Part shown: positions 28,101-37,665 of the stretch, in pieces
Numbering within the stretch: position 1 is the first letter of the stretch
Layout of the letters: every line of letters starts with the position of its first letter
NCBI GenBank assembly: GCA_947479455.1
Contig: CANJZE010000005.1
Span: forward strand, 1-64,000
Direction: 5' to 3'
Source: Bacteroidota bacterium
GTDB lineage: Bacteria > Bacteroidota > Bacteroidia > Chitinophagales > LD1
Length of the DNA stretch: 64,000 nt
Program-made: the position numbers and the translations under genes
Notes under the pieces: generated by a model
Told to the model about the DNA's origin: nothing
Databases searched by the model: none
The model's input: the letters and a program-made list of their open reading frames with translations, nothing else

Positions 28101-29084
28101 GCTGTAAATGCAGGTAATGACTTGGCTATGTGTGATGGTGAAACCGGTCAACTCAATGGTTCTTCTTCTGTTTCGCAAATTACCTGGACTCCATCAACCG
28201 GTTTGAATAACAACACAATTACAAATCCTGTTTTTAATTACAACCAAAGTGTGCAATACCAACTTATTGCTACCGATACTAATGGTTGCAGTAAGCGCGA
28301 TACAGTGGATGTAACCGTGCATCCATTGCCAACAGCTGATGCAGGATTGGATTCTGCTTTTTGCGCAGGCACAATTTTTAATCTTTCAGGAGTTTCAAAT
28401 GCCGATACAGTTTTGTGGTCGCCTGCAACGGGACTTGACAATGCAAATATTTTGAATCCTCTCTTTACTTCCTTGGTAAGTGTTCACTATACCTTGTATG
28501 TAACCGATAGCTTCAATTGCAAAAATCAGGATGATGTTTTAATAAAAGTAGGAAGACCGCCATTCCTCAATGCAGGACCCGATACGCTTTTGTGTAACGA
28601 TGATGAATACATTTTTCCTGCTGCTACCGATGGACAAAATTATAGCTGGACATATGTTGACGGACAGAGCTATTCTGCAAATCTTAATCCTACTATTGTT
28701 GGAAACGACAGCGGTGAATTTGTAATCATTGCTTTCGATACCATTGGTTGCTCTGCTACCGACACAGTTATTATTACGCGCCACAATTGCGAAATCTACT
28801 TAAAGATTGCGCAGGCATTTACCCCAAATGGCGATGGACACAACGACCACTTCACCATCTTTGCACAAAACTTAACCGAGTTTGAAATAAAAATATACAA
28901 CCGTTGGGGCGAGTTGGTTTATAGTTCAAACAACTTAGCAGATCTTAATGATTTGAGCAGAGGCTGGGATGGAACTTACAAGGGAGCATTACAGGAACTC
29001 GGCACCTTTGCTTACTACGCCCATGCGGTAGACATTCACGGTAAAAAAATTGACCGCAAAGGAAATATTACCTTGGTAAGATAA
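25197..29084 (+). CDS. Large T9SS cargo protein with type B (gliding-associated) C-terminus
   Basis: 1295 residues. The start codon is TTG at 25197: a signal peptide (KKLYSLFIFLVLASAVTAQ) follows directly, and the frame has a stop 21 bp upstream with no ATG. The first 210 residues form a jelly-roll-like domain; several beta modules follow. From about 965 come at least three Ig-like repeats with the pattern AGxDxxxC.G...L...WxPxxGL...Y.L...D..GC. The end (IAQAFTPNGDGHNDHF at about 1204, IYNRWGELVY, RGWDGTYKG) is the gliding-motility-associated type B sorting domain. It should be exported by the T9SS and held on the surface. No catalytic motif is seen. Confidence 0.93.
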   Translation: MKKLYSLFIFLVLASAVTAQPILVLHKVTFDDGVNPFDFTSGGVGSNTGNNSWIVNNVYSGGGIYPDTPPQDSLAPGGGQIDNGPNSTYLHIHDSVAAVANCSWNTNNSSDRFTFLGNPFCTLGMTDVTFTFFWICEGDTNAYGEVYYKKDGGPWTKTGQAKYYNASKWTYEIIQDPAFENVQNLQLGFRWVNAPSGVASNVSFGIDDIIAVGNYDNVNHPVTLTVSSISPLTVCQGDYLILNYALSEPLCVGTYRIEMSDRNGNFTNPYNGGVFSIFAPDTSGGIGFQTPSDSAGTCFRVRIVRTEPPFISTSASVCFTIQDCPESIFTSAAPVMTDLDTACILSVIDVKFYSFGVFGPGSLANIYTAQLSDTNGSFATPFTLGTLPSDLSYGGPPGNISGLIPQGVPPGCGYYIRVISNHPSTIGTLIGPFCLVRCDELTNNHTDIHFCLQSGPYDLCEPLVVHPNEWTSQANYDTCNDWTIELRSMMDFSLVNSGGLGVYHDSLGGNFTLCVPSVKDSLPVAPGAYYMRMVSDCSNLVWNQTGSVIRVTIGAPDTIPPVIILPDSVACNVGIVEIWVNPFNHPPSDYEWACSGINNGNAFIWQYNPLLVDFTGANVDDYFFTVREINFGCYGPYSDRATLAIITSPSVNIKGDTTICLGDTVPFSVGYLKDTYYNWDVPSGVQMFNESNSQAQMIFDSVGTFTISNFSLNDCGSDSNTYTVHVKTLYHVDLGPDKSSCVGTPLQLNAQIDPVDKVFTTKDSTTTAGNQGAMFNIIAHSDVMIDSFAVRFMATPLTVVEEIYGKTGSYRTFEQQPLMWNLLGSYFGINANPPSQFTILPINVHQAIAANDTFAFYVTTANTTPVKMQYSPGQGITQGTVYKSDGVIDFVQGTVNAYSFGAFIGPRVLNVRIYYTTKAGIKYLWNTGDSTSTIVTNPALDTLYSVLVYDTSGCKNFDTVLVTLKPSPAVNAGNDLAMCDGETGQLNGSSSVSQITWTPSTGLNNNTITNPVFNYNQSVQYQLIATDTNGCSKRDTVDVTVHPLPTADAGLDSAFCAGTIFNLSGVSNADTVLWSPATGLDNANILNPLFTSLVSVHYTLYVTDSFNCKNQDDVLIKVGRPPFLNAGPDTLLCNDDEYIFPAATDGQNYSWTYVDGQSYSANLNPTIVGNDSGEFVIIAFDTIGCSATDTVIITRHNCEIYLKIAQAFTPNGDGHNDHFTIFAQNLTEFEIKIYNRWGELVYSSNNLADLNDLSRGWDGTYKGALQELGTFAYYAHAVDIHGKKIDRKGNITLVR

Positions 29085-29151
29085 TCCCCCCGTTTTTTTT
29101 TCAACATCCCTGTTCAAAATTCTTCAACAACTTTCTAATCTCTTTAAACGA

Positions 29152-29214
29152 AATTCAATTTCGTATTTCGTAATTCGTATTCCCTGTTTCTAATTTCGTA
29201 ATTCTAATTTCGTA
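29152..29214. repeat. Heptamer array, nine units (TTTCGTA), just before dnaE
   Basis: AATTCAA, TTTCGTA, TTTCGTA, ATTCGTA, TTCCCTG, TTTCTAA, TTTCGTA, ATTCTAA and TTTCGTA follow with exact 7-bp period. The last unit ends 8 bases before the dnaE ATG, so the array forms most of its upstream region. Confidence 0.85.
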
Positions 29215-29222
29215 TTTGCCCC

Positions 29223-32200
29223 ATGCCCGAATTTATTCACCTCCACTCGCATACTCAATATTCACTACTTGATGGCGCTGCTGCTATCTCATCTATGTAC
29301 AAAAAAGCAGCGGCCGATGGAATGAAAGCCCTCACCATTACCGACCACGGCAATATGTTTGGGGTTTTTGATTTTGTAGCAGAAGCAAGCAAACATAAAC
29401 TAGCCGATGGCTCTCCTATAAAACCAATTGTTGGCTGTGAGTTTTATTTGGTGGATGACAGGCACATTCAAACCTTCACAAAAGAAAAAAGAGACAAGCG
29501 TTACCATCAATTGCTCATTGCAAAAAATGCTGATGGCTATAAGAATTTAATGAAGCTATGTTCGCTTGGTTACATCCAAGGTATGTATGGAAAGTATCCG
29601 CGCATTGATAAAGAATTGATCGTAAAATATCACGAGAATTTGATTGCCTCCACTTGTTGCATAGGTGCCGAAGTGCCGCAAACTATTTTAAAGAAAGGCG
29701 AAGAGGAAGGAAGAAAAGTTTTTGAATGGTGGCTGAATTTATTTGGCAAAGAGAATTACTACATCGAGCTGCAACGCCACGGAATGGAAGAGCAGGAAAA
29801 GGTTAATCAAGTGCTGATGAAGTGGGCAAAGGAATATGACGTGAAGATGATTGCCACTAACGATTCGCATTATGTTGACCAGCAAGATTCGAATGCACAC
29901 GATATTTTGCTTTGCATAAACACTGGTGAAAAACAAAGCACACCTACCAATAAAGAATTTGGCGATGATGATACTTCTATGAAGGGAAAACGCTTCGCGT
30001 TTTTCAACGACCAGTTTTATTTTAAAACGCAAAATGAAATGAGCGAGTTGTTTAAGGATGTGCCGCAGGCAATCGAAAACACGCTCGATGTTTTTCATAA
30101 GGTAGAGCATTTGAATTTGAAGAAAGATATTCTGCTTCCTAATTTCCCAATACCAAAAGAATTTCAGATTCATGCTAACGATGTGCTCAACCAATGGGAG
30201 TATTTAAAACACATTACTCTCGAAGGCGCACACAAGCGCTACAAAGAAATGACTGCTGAAATTGAGGAGCGAATCAATTTCGAATTGCACACCATTAAAA
30301 CAATGGGTTTCCCCGGTTACTTTTTGATTGTGGCAGATTTTATAAAAGCAGGAAGAGATATGGGCGTGCTGATTGGTCCCGGACGTGGTTCTGCAGCGGG
30401 TAGTGTGGTGGCTTATTGCATTGGCATCACTAATATTGACCCTATTGCTTACAAATTGCTCTTCGAGCGTTTCTTGAATCCTGATAGAAAAAGTTTGCCC
30501 GATATTGATACCGACTTTGATGATGAAGGTCGCGACAAGGTGATTGATTATGTAGTGAAGAAGTACGGGAAAAGTCAGGTAGCTCAAATTGTTACTTACA
30601 GCACCATGGCTGCCAAAGTAAGTATTAAAGATGTGGCGCGGGTGTTGGATTTACCATTGAACGAGTCGCTTGCACTCACCAAATTAGTTTCTGACAGACC
30701 GGGAACTGAATTGGAAAGATTGCTACATGCTCCGCTCGATGGCAAAGACAGTTTGAAGGAAAAGGAAAATTATTCGAGCGAAGAAATTGAAGATGCAAAG
30801 CGACTGCGCAAAATTTATGAAGGTGATGGGCTCGATAGCAAAGTGTTACACGAAGCCGAAAAATTAGAAGGCGGTATGCGTGGCACCGGTGTTCACGCAG
30901 CGGGAATAATTATTGCACCAAGTGATTTGACAGAGATAATTCCAATTGCTACTTCAAAAGAAACTGAATTGTATCTCACGCAGTTTGAAGGAAAAGTAAT
31001 TGAAGATGCGGGTGTAATTAAAATGGACTTTCTCGGGTTAAAAACGCTCACCATTATTCGCGATGCGTTGCAATTGATTGAGCAAAACCGCGGAATAAAA
31101 ATTGAGATTGACACTATTCCTCTTGACGATAAAAAAACTTTTGAACTTTATCAACGTGCTGAAACTAATGGAACGTTTCAATTTGAAAGCGCGGGCATGC
31201 AGAAATATTTGAAGGACTTAAAGCCCGATAAGTTCGATGATTTAATTGCCATGAATGCGCTCTATCGTCCGGGTCCTATTGCTTACATTCCTGAATACAT
31301 TTTGCGCAAGCACGGCAAAAAATTTGTTTTCGATTTGCCCGAAGTGGAAGAGTTTTTAAAAGACACTTATGGTGTTACTGTATATCAGGAACAAGTAATG
31401 CAGCTTTCGCAAAAGTTGGGAGGATTTACCAAAGGCGATGCCGATTATTTGCGCAAAGCTATGGGAAAAAAAGACCGCAAAACGCTCGACAAAATGAAAG
31501 ACAAATTCATTGCCGGAGCCGCAGAAAAGAAATTAGATACTAAAAAGGTTGAAAAAATATGGACCGATTGGGAAGCATTCGCGCAATATGCTTTCAACAA
31601 ATCGCATTCTACTTGCTATGCTTTTGTTGCTTTTCAAACAACTTATTTAAAAGCAAATTACCCCGGAGAATACATGAGTGCTTTGCTAACGAACAACCAA
31701 GGCAACATTGATAAGATTACCTTCTTTATGGAAGAGTGCAGGCGCATGGGTGTTCCCGTTAAAGGACCCGACATAAACGAAAGCGATGTAAAATTTACCG
31801 TGAATGATAAAGGAGAAATTCGTTACGCACTTTCAGCTATTAAAGGAGTAGGCGATGCTGCTGTAGAAGCGATAGTTGCGGAGCGAAAAGCAAATGGTAA
31901 TTACAAAAGTATTTACGACCTCACCCGCAGAGTTAGTTCCAGAGCAAGCGGAAGAAAGGCATTAGAGGCATTAGGGTATGCAGGCGCATTTGATTCGTTT
32001 CCAAATTATCATCGCGCGCAATATTTTTTGCCCGATAAAAAAGATGGATTGAGCTTACTTGAAAAAGCAGTGCGTTACGGAAGTAATGTGCAAGGTTCGG
32101 CAGGTTCGCAACAAAATTCTTTGTTTGGCGAAATGCAGGGTGGCGTTGATTTAAGTGAGCCGAGCGCTTTTGGCAGTGATGACTGGAGTTTGTTAGAGAA

Positions 32201-32825
32201 ACTGAAAAAGGAAAAAGAAGTTACCGGCATTTATATCAGCGGGCATCCGCTCGATGATTACCGGTTGGAAATTCAAACATTCACTAACGCAGCGCTCAAC
32301 GACATTGAAAAAGTAAAAGGCAGAGATTTAAAAATTGCCGGCATTGTAACTACTACCGAAACTAAATTTTCTAAAAACGGAAATCAGTATTGCCGTTTCA
32401 CACTCGAAGATTTTACCGGCACTTACAACTTCACCTTGTTCGGAAAAGATTTTCTTTCTTTCAAAACTTTTACCGAAACACCTAATGCGATGTTGCATAT
32501 CTGCGGTAAATATCAGCAGCGTTGGAACGATGAGAATCAATTTGAATTTAAAATCAGCAAGATTGATTTGCTATCCGACATCAGAAATAAGCTCACGAAA
32601 TTTCTAACCCTTGAAGTGGAAGCCGATTCAGTAAATCTAAAATTGATTGAAGATATAGATACGGTTCTCTCCAAATATCCAGGTAAAACAAAACTGCATT
32701 TAAAATTTCGCGATACCGAAGAAGGAATTTTGGTAGGCGTAAGTTCTACTTTAAAAACGGTTGAACTAAGCAATGATTTGTTTAAAGAACTGGATAAGCT
32801 GAGAGTAATTTACAGTTTGAATTAG
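29223..32825 (+). CDS. dnaE: DNA polymerase III alpha subunit
   Basis: 1200 residues, the replicative polymerase subunit. The PHP domain starts at FIHLHSHTQYSLLDGAAAI (4-22) and ITDHGNMFGVFDF. The palm has GPGRGSAAGSVVAYC (about 387-401) and LPDIDTDFDDEGRD (about 424-437) with the catalytic aspartates. GTGVHAAGI (about 556) and ALYRPGP (about 678) are family signatures. Near the C-terminus is an OB domain (LKIAGIVTTTETKFSKNG, about 1038). It is DnaE1-type, with a length near that of the E. coli enzyme and no exonuclease domain. It stands alone on its strand here. Confidence 0.97.
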   Translation: MPEFIHLHSHTQYSLLDGAAAISSMYKKAAADGMKALTITDHGNMFGVFDFVAEASKHKLADGSPIKPIVGCEFYLVDDRHIQTFTKEKRDKRYHQLLIAKNADGYKNLMKLCSLGYIQGMYGKYPRIDKELIVKYHENLIASTCCIGAEVPQTILKKGEEEGRKVFEWWLNLFGKENYYIELQRHGMEEQEKVNQVLMKWAKEYDVKMIATNDSHYVDQQDSNAHDILLCINTGEKQSTPTNKEFGDDDTSMKGKRFAFFNDQFYFKTQNEMSELFKDVPQAIENTLDVFHKVEHLNLKKDILLPNFPIPKEFQIHANDVLNQWEYLKHITLEGAHKRYKEMTAEIEERINFELHTIKTMGFPGYFLIVADFIKAGRDMGVLIGPGRGSAAGSVVAYCIGITNIDPIAYKLLFERFLNPDRKSLPDIDTDFDDEGRDKVIDYVVKKYGKSQVAQIVTYSTMAAKVSIKDVARVLDLPLNESLALTKLVSDRPGTELERLLHAPLDGKDSLKEKENYSSEEIEDAKRLRKIYEGDGLDSKVLHEAEKLEGGMRGTGVHAAGIIIAPSDLTEIIPIATSKETELYLTQFEGKVIEDAGVIKMDFLGLKTLTIIRDALQLIEQNRGIKIEIDTIPLDDKKTFELYQRAETNGTFQFESAGMQKYLKDLKPDKFDDLIAMNALYRPGPIAYIPEYILRKHGKKFVFDLPEVEEFLKDTYGVTVYQEQVMQLSQKLGGFTKGDADYLRKAMGKKDRKTLDKMKDKFIAGAAEKKLDTKKVEKIWTDWEAFAQYAFNKSHSTCYAFVAFQTTYLKANYPGEYMSALLTNNQGNIDKITFFMEECRRMGVPVKGPDINESDVKFTVNDKGEIRYALSAIKGVGDAAVEAIVAERKANGNYKSIYDLTRRVSSRASGRKALEALGYAGAFDSFPNYHRAQYFLPDKKDGLSLLEKAVRYGSNVQGSAGSQQNSLFGEMQGGVDLSEPSAFGSDDWSLLEKLKKEKEVTGIYISGHPLDDYRLEIQTFTNAALNDIEKVKGRDLKIAGIVTTTETKFSKNGNQYCRFTLEDFTGTYNFTLFGKDFLSFKTFTETPNAMLHICGKYQQRWNDENQFEFKISKIDLLSDIRNKLTKFLTLEVEADSVNLKLIEDIDTVLSKYPGKTKLHLKFRDTEEGILVGVSSTLKTVELSNDLFKELDKLRVIYSLN

Positions 32826-32831
32826 CGCAAC

Positions 32832-34346
32832 TTAGTCTAACTCTACATCTAGTTTGAAATAGTCCACTAATTCGCGAATCGCATTGCGGGGACCACCGGC
32901 ATTTTTGGCTCGTGCATAATTTATTTGCAGTTTATTTAAATACTGCGCATGATGGGAGCTAAACCAACGCGATAAATAATAGTAGGTGTGAATGCTGATG
33001 TCGTTTCCTTCGTAAACAGGTTTACCCTTAATAACTTTCTGGTAACGTTTAAATGTATCGGAACATTTTTCATACTGCTTAGAAGCAAAATAACCAATCA
33101 TCAAACCAAGAAAAATACTGTCCGTACTGCCCGACATGTTTATTTGCTGATAGGTAATTAAAACCGATTCCAACTCATCTGTACCTTTTTTTACATTGGC
33201 ACCTCCCGATAGAACCAACAACGCACCATACACCATGCGAACGCTTATTAAATCGTTTTTGTGATTTTTTTCAAACTGATTGTTACTTATTATGTCATTG
33301 CAATTTTCCAGCAAAACTTCCATTATCTTTAAATCTTTTGCCGGCAGCAAACGAGTATAATCGGGTCGGTGAACCAAAAAGTGATAAGTAGAAACAAATC
33401 GAGTAGCTTGAACTGCAATTGAAAATATTTGCGGCATGTTCAGGAAGTTTTTCCAAAACTTCACCGATTTATAATGCTCGTTTAGTTCTTGAAAATATTT
33501 TTTACCCTCCGTAGTATCTAGCTTAATAAGCGAAGAGTTCATTGTAAGAAATCCGAAAATACCTTTGATATCAAACAGAAAAGGAAACACCACGTAGCAA
33601 TAGTTGTTCAACTCTTTTTGCAATGATTCAATCAGGGCAATGTCTTCTTTACTCTCAAACATCTGCGGATTGAAATAATAAACGGTATACAAGTAGGCAT
33701 ACTTACTGGTTATTCGTAATGCTGCTGAAGTGTGATCGTGATACTTCGCATAGAATAATTTCAGCTGCTTTAGGGTTTCGGGTTTTTTAAGTAGTGAGGC
33801 ATCGTAAAGCGTTCGTCTAAGCGAATTAATAATTTTGATGAACACCGTTTTGGTTTCTAAAAGTTCTTCCAATTCTTTGTCCATCCTAAATCCTGTAGCA
33901 GAATCGCTGAAGAGAAAAGCTTGTTGAGTCAAAAAACGCAACGCAAAACTTTTAGCAGAGAAATCTTCAATTCTACTGGCAATGTCGAGCAAGTTCTCTA
34001 CTAAAAAATTGGCATCTACCGATTTGCCTTCATTAACTAATCGTTCAACCTTCGAAATATTATGATGGAGATAATCGGGATAGTTATGGGCAAGATTGGC
34101 GGAGAGTTTAAACGTGTAAGAAGCTAACTGATTAAAGTTTTGTTTTTGATTTAAACTGCTGTAAATTTTTTTGCAAAGATTTTCGTGCGAATCAAACTCG
34201 GGTAGTTTTTTGCGAATGGCTTCGGCCAACTTCAAAGGCAAAGCAGCATTTATGGTTTTTAAATGCGATGAAAATTCGGCATAATGAAAATCATCAAGCA
34301 GAAATATGAAGCGCTGTATAGTTAATATTTCACCCTTATGAACCAT
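32832..34346 (-). CDS. Unrecognised 504-aa helical protein
   Basis: 504 residues with no signal peptide or membrane segment. It is rich in Leu, Lys, Phe and Tyr and appears almost wholly alpha-helical, with irregular helical-repeat spacing like degenerate TPR solenoids (FLGLMIGYFASKQYEKCSDT, about 424-443, resembles one TPR). No catalytic motif is evident. The ATG at 34346 is followed by an N-terminus VHKGEILTIQRFIFLLDD. It is convergent with dnaE (6 bp) and divergent from galT, with 78 bp between the starts. Its composition is like its neighbours, so I see no sign of recent transfer. I do not recognise the family. Confidence 0.75.
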   Translation of the reverse strand: MVHKGEILTIQRFIFLLDDFHYAEFSSHLKTINAALPLKLAEAIRKKLPEFDSHENLCKKIYSSLNQKQNFNQLASYTFKLSANLAHNYPDYLHHNISKVERLVNEGKSVDANFLVENLLDIASRIEDFSAKSFALRFLTQQAFLFSDSATGFRMDKELEELLETKTVFIKIINSLRRTLYDASLLKKPETLKQLKLFYAKYHDHTSAALRITSKYAYLYTVYYFNPQMFESKEDIALIESLQKELNNYCYVVFPFLFDIKGIFGFLTMNSSLIKLDTTEGKKYFQELNEHYKSVKFWKNFLNMPQIFSIAVQATRFVSTYHFLVHRPDYTRLLPAKDLKIMEVLLENCNDIISNNQFEKNHKNDLISVRMVYGALLVLSGGANVKKGTDELESVLITYQQINMSGSTDSIFLGLMIGYFASKQYEKCSDTFKRYQKVIKGKPVYEGNDISIHTYYYLSRWFSSHHAQYLNKLQINYARAKNAGGPRNAIRELVDYFKLDVELD

Positions 34347-34424
34347 TGTGGCAGCAAATTAAAAAGAAATTACTCAACTCAATTGCAAACTTACCAATTC
34401 AACATTTACTTTCATATTTGCGCG

Positions 34425-35393
34425 ATGTCAGAATTTAGATGGAATCCCTTACTCGATACATGGACTATGGTGGCTACCAACAGACAACATCGCCCGCATC
34501 TTCCAAAAGATTACTGTCCTTTTTGCCCGCGGTATAATTCTGCGCTCCCTAATTTTAAGGTTTTGAAATACGACAATGACTTTCCGGTAATGACTTTGGT
34601 GCCTTCCCGCACGAAACAAATAAAAGAGAAAAGCCCATTTTTTAAAACTGCTGAAGCTGTTGGAAAATGCGAAGTTATTCTCTATTCACCGCATCATACT
34701 AAGCAGTTGTACCAGTTAAGCGATGCGCATATTTTAAAAATTGTTGAATTGTGGAATGATCGTTTTCTGGAATTGAAAAAGGATAAACGCATTAAATATA
34801 TTTTTGAGTTTGAAAATAGAGGAGAAGAAGTAGGCGTCACTATGCCGCATCCACATGGGCAGTTGTATGCTTACAGTTTTATTCCCGCTAAAATTAAAGA
34901 GGAACTAAGTAATTGTAAAAAGTATTTCCAAAAGCACGGTAGAAATTTATTTGCCGATTTAAATGCTGCCGAAAAAAAAAATAAGGAACGAATTGTTTTT
35001 GAAAATAAAAGCTTCGTAGCCTACATTCCATTTTTTACCGATTACCCCTATGGTGTTTTTGTAGTCAACAAAAAGTTGAAAGGAAATATCACTCAATTTA
35101 CTTTGGCCGAAAAAATTGATTTAGCCGTAGCACTCAAAAAAATTACCAAAGCGTTTGATAAAATTTTTGACCGTCCTTTTCCTTACATGATGTGTATGCA
35201 CCAAACTCCGTTGAACGAAAAGAGATATGCCGATGCTGAAAACTACTATGCTTTTCATATCGAATTCTATCCACCGCTTCGTTCTAAAGACAAAATGAAA
35301 TATTACGCAGGAAGTGAAATGGGAGCGGGTGCAGCCACTAATCCTTTAGATGTTGACGCCTGCGCTGCTCACTTGCGAAAATTAATTGGTTAG
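34425..35393 (+). CDS. galT: Galactose-1-phosphate uridylyltransferase
   Basis: 322 residues from the ATG at 34425 (MSEFRWNPL). An upstream ATG at 34338 would overlap the divergent gene and add 29 unrelated residues. It has the zinc pair CPFCPR (31-36), VGVTMPHPHGQLYAY (about 136-150) with the catalytic His in HPHGQ, and MMCMHQTPLNE (about 258) with the second zinc region. It moves UMP between UDP-glucose and galactose-1-P in the Leloir pathway. galK starts 14 bp downstream, so the two form an operon. The epimerase GalE is not in the window. Confidence 0.95.
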   Translation: MSEFRWNPLLDTWTMVATNRQHRPHLPKDYCPFCPRYNSALPNFKVLKYDNDFPVMTLVPSRTKQIKEKSPFFKTAEAVGKCEVILYSPHHTKQLYQLSDAHILKIVELWNDRFLELKKDKRIKYIFEFENRGEEVGVTMPHPHGQLYAYSFIPAKIKEELSNCKKYFQKHGRNLFADLNAAEKKNKERIVFENKSFVAYIPFFTDYPYGVFVVNKKLKGNITQFTLAEKIDLAVALKKITKAFDKIFDRPFPYMMCMHQTPLNEKRYADAENYYAFHIEFYPPLRSKDKMKYYAGSEMGAGAATNPLDVDACAAHLRKLIG

Positions 35394-35407
35394 CTGATTC
35401 TTAGAAA

Positions 35408-36502
35408 ATGAAAAAATATTTTGCGCCCGGTCGGGTCAATCTCATTGGCGAACATTTAGATTACAATGGCGGAACTGTTTTACCGGTAGCTATTCATTTA
35501 GGAGTAACAGCAACCGTTCAACCACTTCAAGAAAATGTAATTGTGCTAAGTTCTGCCACACATTCGTTTTCAAAACGAATTGATTTAAGCGATGAAATAC
35601 ATTTTGATAAGGCAAATGATTGGGCTAATTATCCTTTGGGCATTATTGCTCAGTTAAAAAAGGAGAATCACTCTCTTAGACCTTGCGAAATAATTTTTGA
35701 AAGTAATTTACCTGAGGCATCGGGTTTGTCTTCATCGGCAGCGGTAGAAGTGGTTACGGCATTTGCTTTATTGGCACAAACCGAAAAGCAAATCAACTTA
35801 TCTTGGCTGGCTCTTTTTTGCAAACAAGTTGAGAATGATTTTATTGGTGTTAAATGTGGTATAATGGATCAATATGCGGTGGCACTGGGTAAGCGAAACA
35901 ACGCTTTGCTTATTGATTGCGATAAAGTAAATCATCGCTACATTCCGTTCGAAACAGGTGAGTATCGTTTGCTCGTGATGAATACTAAAAAACCACGTTC
36001 TTTAATTCATTCAAAATATAATGAACGAAAGCAAGAGTGCGAAGAAGCTTTGAAAATTATGCGTACTACAAAATCGGAAATTGAAAATCTATGTCAAGCA
36101 GATATGCTTTGGTTAAATGTTTTAAGTAACGAAGTTTTAAAACGCAGGGCGCGACATGTAATAAGCGAGCAACTGCGCGTGAATGAAGCGGTAAAAGTTT
36201 TACAGCATAACGATCTTTCCACGTTTGGTAGATTAATGAACGCTTCGCACACATCGCTCAAAAATGATTATGAAGTAAGCGGAGTTGAATTAGATACACT
36301 GGTTGAAAGCGCTCAACAAATAAATGGTTGCCTAGGCGCACGTATGACAGGCGCTGGTTTTGGTGGCTGTGCTATTGCCATCGCGCATGCTGCTTCGGTG
36401 GAAGAATTAGTGAATAAGGTTTCGGAAAAATATTTTTCGGTTACAGGATTGCACTGCGAAGTTTATGAATGCAAAGTCAGTGATGGAGTTAGAGCACGAT
36501 AG
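35408..36502 (+). CDS. galK: Galactokinase
   Basis: 364 residues of the GHMP kinase family. The galactokinase signature GRVNLIGEHLDYNGG is at 8-22, the ATP loop EASGLSSSAAVEVV at about 107-120, CGIMDQYAVALG at about 154-165 with the catalytic Asp, and GARMTGAGFGGCAIAI at about 308-323. It phosphorylates galactose to feed GalT, encoded just upstream. The gene ends four bases before the convergent isochorismate synthase gene. Confidence 0.96.
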   Translation: MKKYFAPGRVNLIGEHLDYNGGTVLPVAIHLGVTATVQPLQENVIVLSSATHSFSKRIDLSDEIHFDKANDWANYPLGIIAQLKKENHSLRPCEIIFESNLPEASGLSSSAAVEVVTAFALLAQTEKQINLSWLALFCKQVENDFIGVKCGIMDQYAVALGKRNNALLIDCDKVNHRYIPFETGEYRLLVMNTKKPRSLIHSKYNERKQECEEALKIMRTTKSEIENLCQADMLWLNVLSNEVLKRRARHVISEQLRVNEAVKVLQHNDLSTFGRLMNASHTSLKNDYEVSGVELDTLVESAQQINGCLGARMTGAGFGGCAIAIAHAASVEELVNKVSEKYFSVTGLHCEVYECKVSDGVRAR

Positions 36503-36506
36503 TTTA

Positions 36507-37619
36507 TTACAACACACTTAACAGTGTTTCGGCTTTAATTTCGGTTTCCTTCCATTCATCCTCTGCTTTTGAATGAGCGGTAATACCACAACCAATATAA
36601 AGGGTAAGTTTTTTATCCAATACCTGCATGCAGCGCAGGTTAACATAAAGATTTATTTGCTCATCCATATTTACCGGACCTAAATAACCACAGTAAAAAC
36701 CACGAGGTGCTTTTTCGTTGGCTGCAATAAATTTTATGGCAGCTGCTTTTGGCAAACCGGCTACTGCAGGTGTTGGATGTAACTCTTCTACCAATTTTTG
36801 CCAGCGTAAAGGTGTTTCGGACTCAAATGAAAAAGTAGTACGCAAATGCAAAATATTTCCCGCTGCCACGGTATCTGTCTTTTTACTTACCTCTGTTTTC
36901 TTCATTACTTTCTTAAGGCAATCGTCAATGTACTCGGTAACTAGATGTTGTTCCTCAATTTCTTTTTTGCCCCATGGTGTTTGTTTATTAGCTGGGGTAT
37001 TGGCTTTGGTGCCGGCAAGAGAATAAGTTTTAAACTCATCGTCACTGTGTTCTAATAAAATTTCGGGCGAAGCACCAATCCACAAACCATATTGTTTGGT
37101 ATAAACCAACGAAATGAAAGCGCGTGGATATTTTTTGCAAAGCGCACGAAAAAATGCGAGGTCATTAAATCCTTCGGGTTTATCTTTTGTTATTGTACGT
37201 GCGGCAACAACTTTTTTGTGTTTTCCGGCTTCGATACTTTTTTGAATGGCGTTTACCAATTGTACATACGCTTTTTTTTCAGGTGTGTCTTTTACAGGTT
37301 CATCATCATCATCATCGCTTTTATGCTTAAACACGTGCGGCTTGGCGGGACCAAACTGCGGCAAATATTTTTCACTCCAAAAAATTTCGGGTTCAATAAT
37401 GAAGGGTGCAGCTTTTGTACCCGCTACGAACGGAGCAAACACAAAACCTTCGCGTTTTGAATAATCAGTTCCATGCTTCAGTTTGTGTAAGGTGGCAGTT
37501 TGTTGCGCAAGTACTTTTACAATTTCGGTTCCTGGCAGCCGATAAAAGGCAAAAGGAAAGGAATGCGAAATGCAGTATTGGTAAAAATGCGCTAAGGATT
37601 CGGGGGTGTGTTTACTCAA
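36507..37619 (-). CDS. menF: Isochorismate synthase
   Basis: 370 residues of the chorismate-binding family. The C-terminal domain has LAGTKANTPANKQTPWGKKE (about 206-225), ELHPTPAVAGLPKAAAIKFI (about 286-305), RGFYCGYLGPVN and IGCGITAHSKAEDEW (about 344), as in MenF/EntC/DhbC. HPTPAVAG favours isochorismate over anthranilate synthesis. In this phylum the role is usually menaquinone synthesis, though a siderophore enzyme is not excluded. An acidic insert SDDDDDEP at about 100 is unusual. The start is TTG at 37619; no ATG lies upstream before the in-frame stop. It is divergent from the phosphatase gene at 46 bp. Confidence 0.88.
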   Translation of the reverse strand: MSKHTPESLAHFYQYCISHSFPFAFYRLPGTEIVKVLAQQTATLHKLKHGTDYSKREGFVFAPFVAGTKAAPFIIEPEIFWSEKYLPQFGPAKPHVFKHKSDDDDDEPVKDTPEKKAYVQLVNAIQKSIEAGKHKKVVAARTITKDKPEGFNDLAFFRALCKKYPRAFISLVYTKQYGLWIGASPEILLEHSDDEFKTYSLAGTKANTPANKQTPWGKKEIEEQHLVTEYIDDCLKKVMKKTEVSKKTDTVAAGNILHLRTTFSFESETPLRWQKLVEELHPTPAVAGLPKAAAIKFIAANEKAPRGFYCGYLGPVNMDEQINLYVNLRCMQVLDKKLTLYIGCGITAHSKAEDEWKETEIKAETLLSVL

Positions 37620-37665
37620 GGGTTTTATGTGTGGTGCAAAACTATACTTTTATGCGCAACAAAAT

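Noticed and set aside
34338-34424. A longer N-terminus for galT
   Set aside because: It overlaps the divergent gene's start and adds residues absent from the family.
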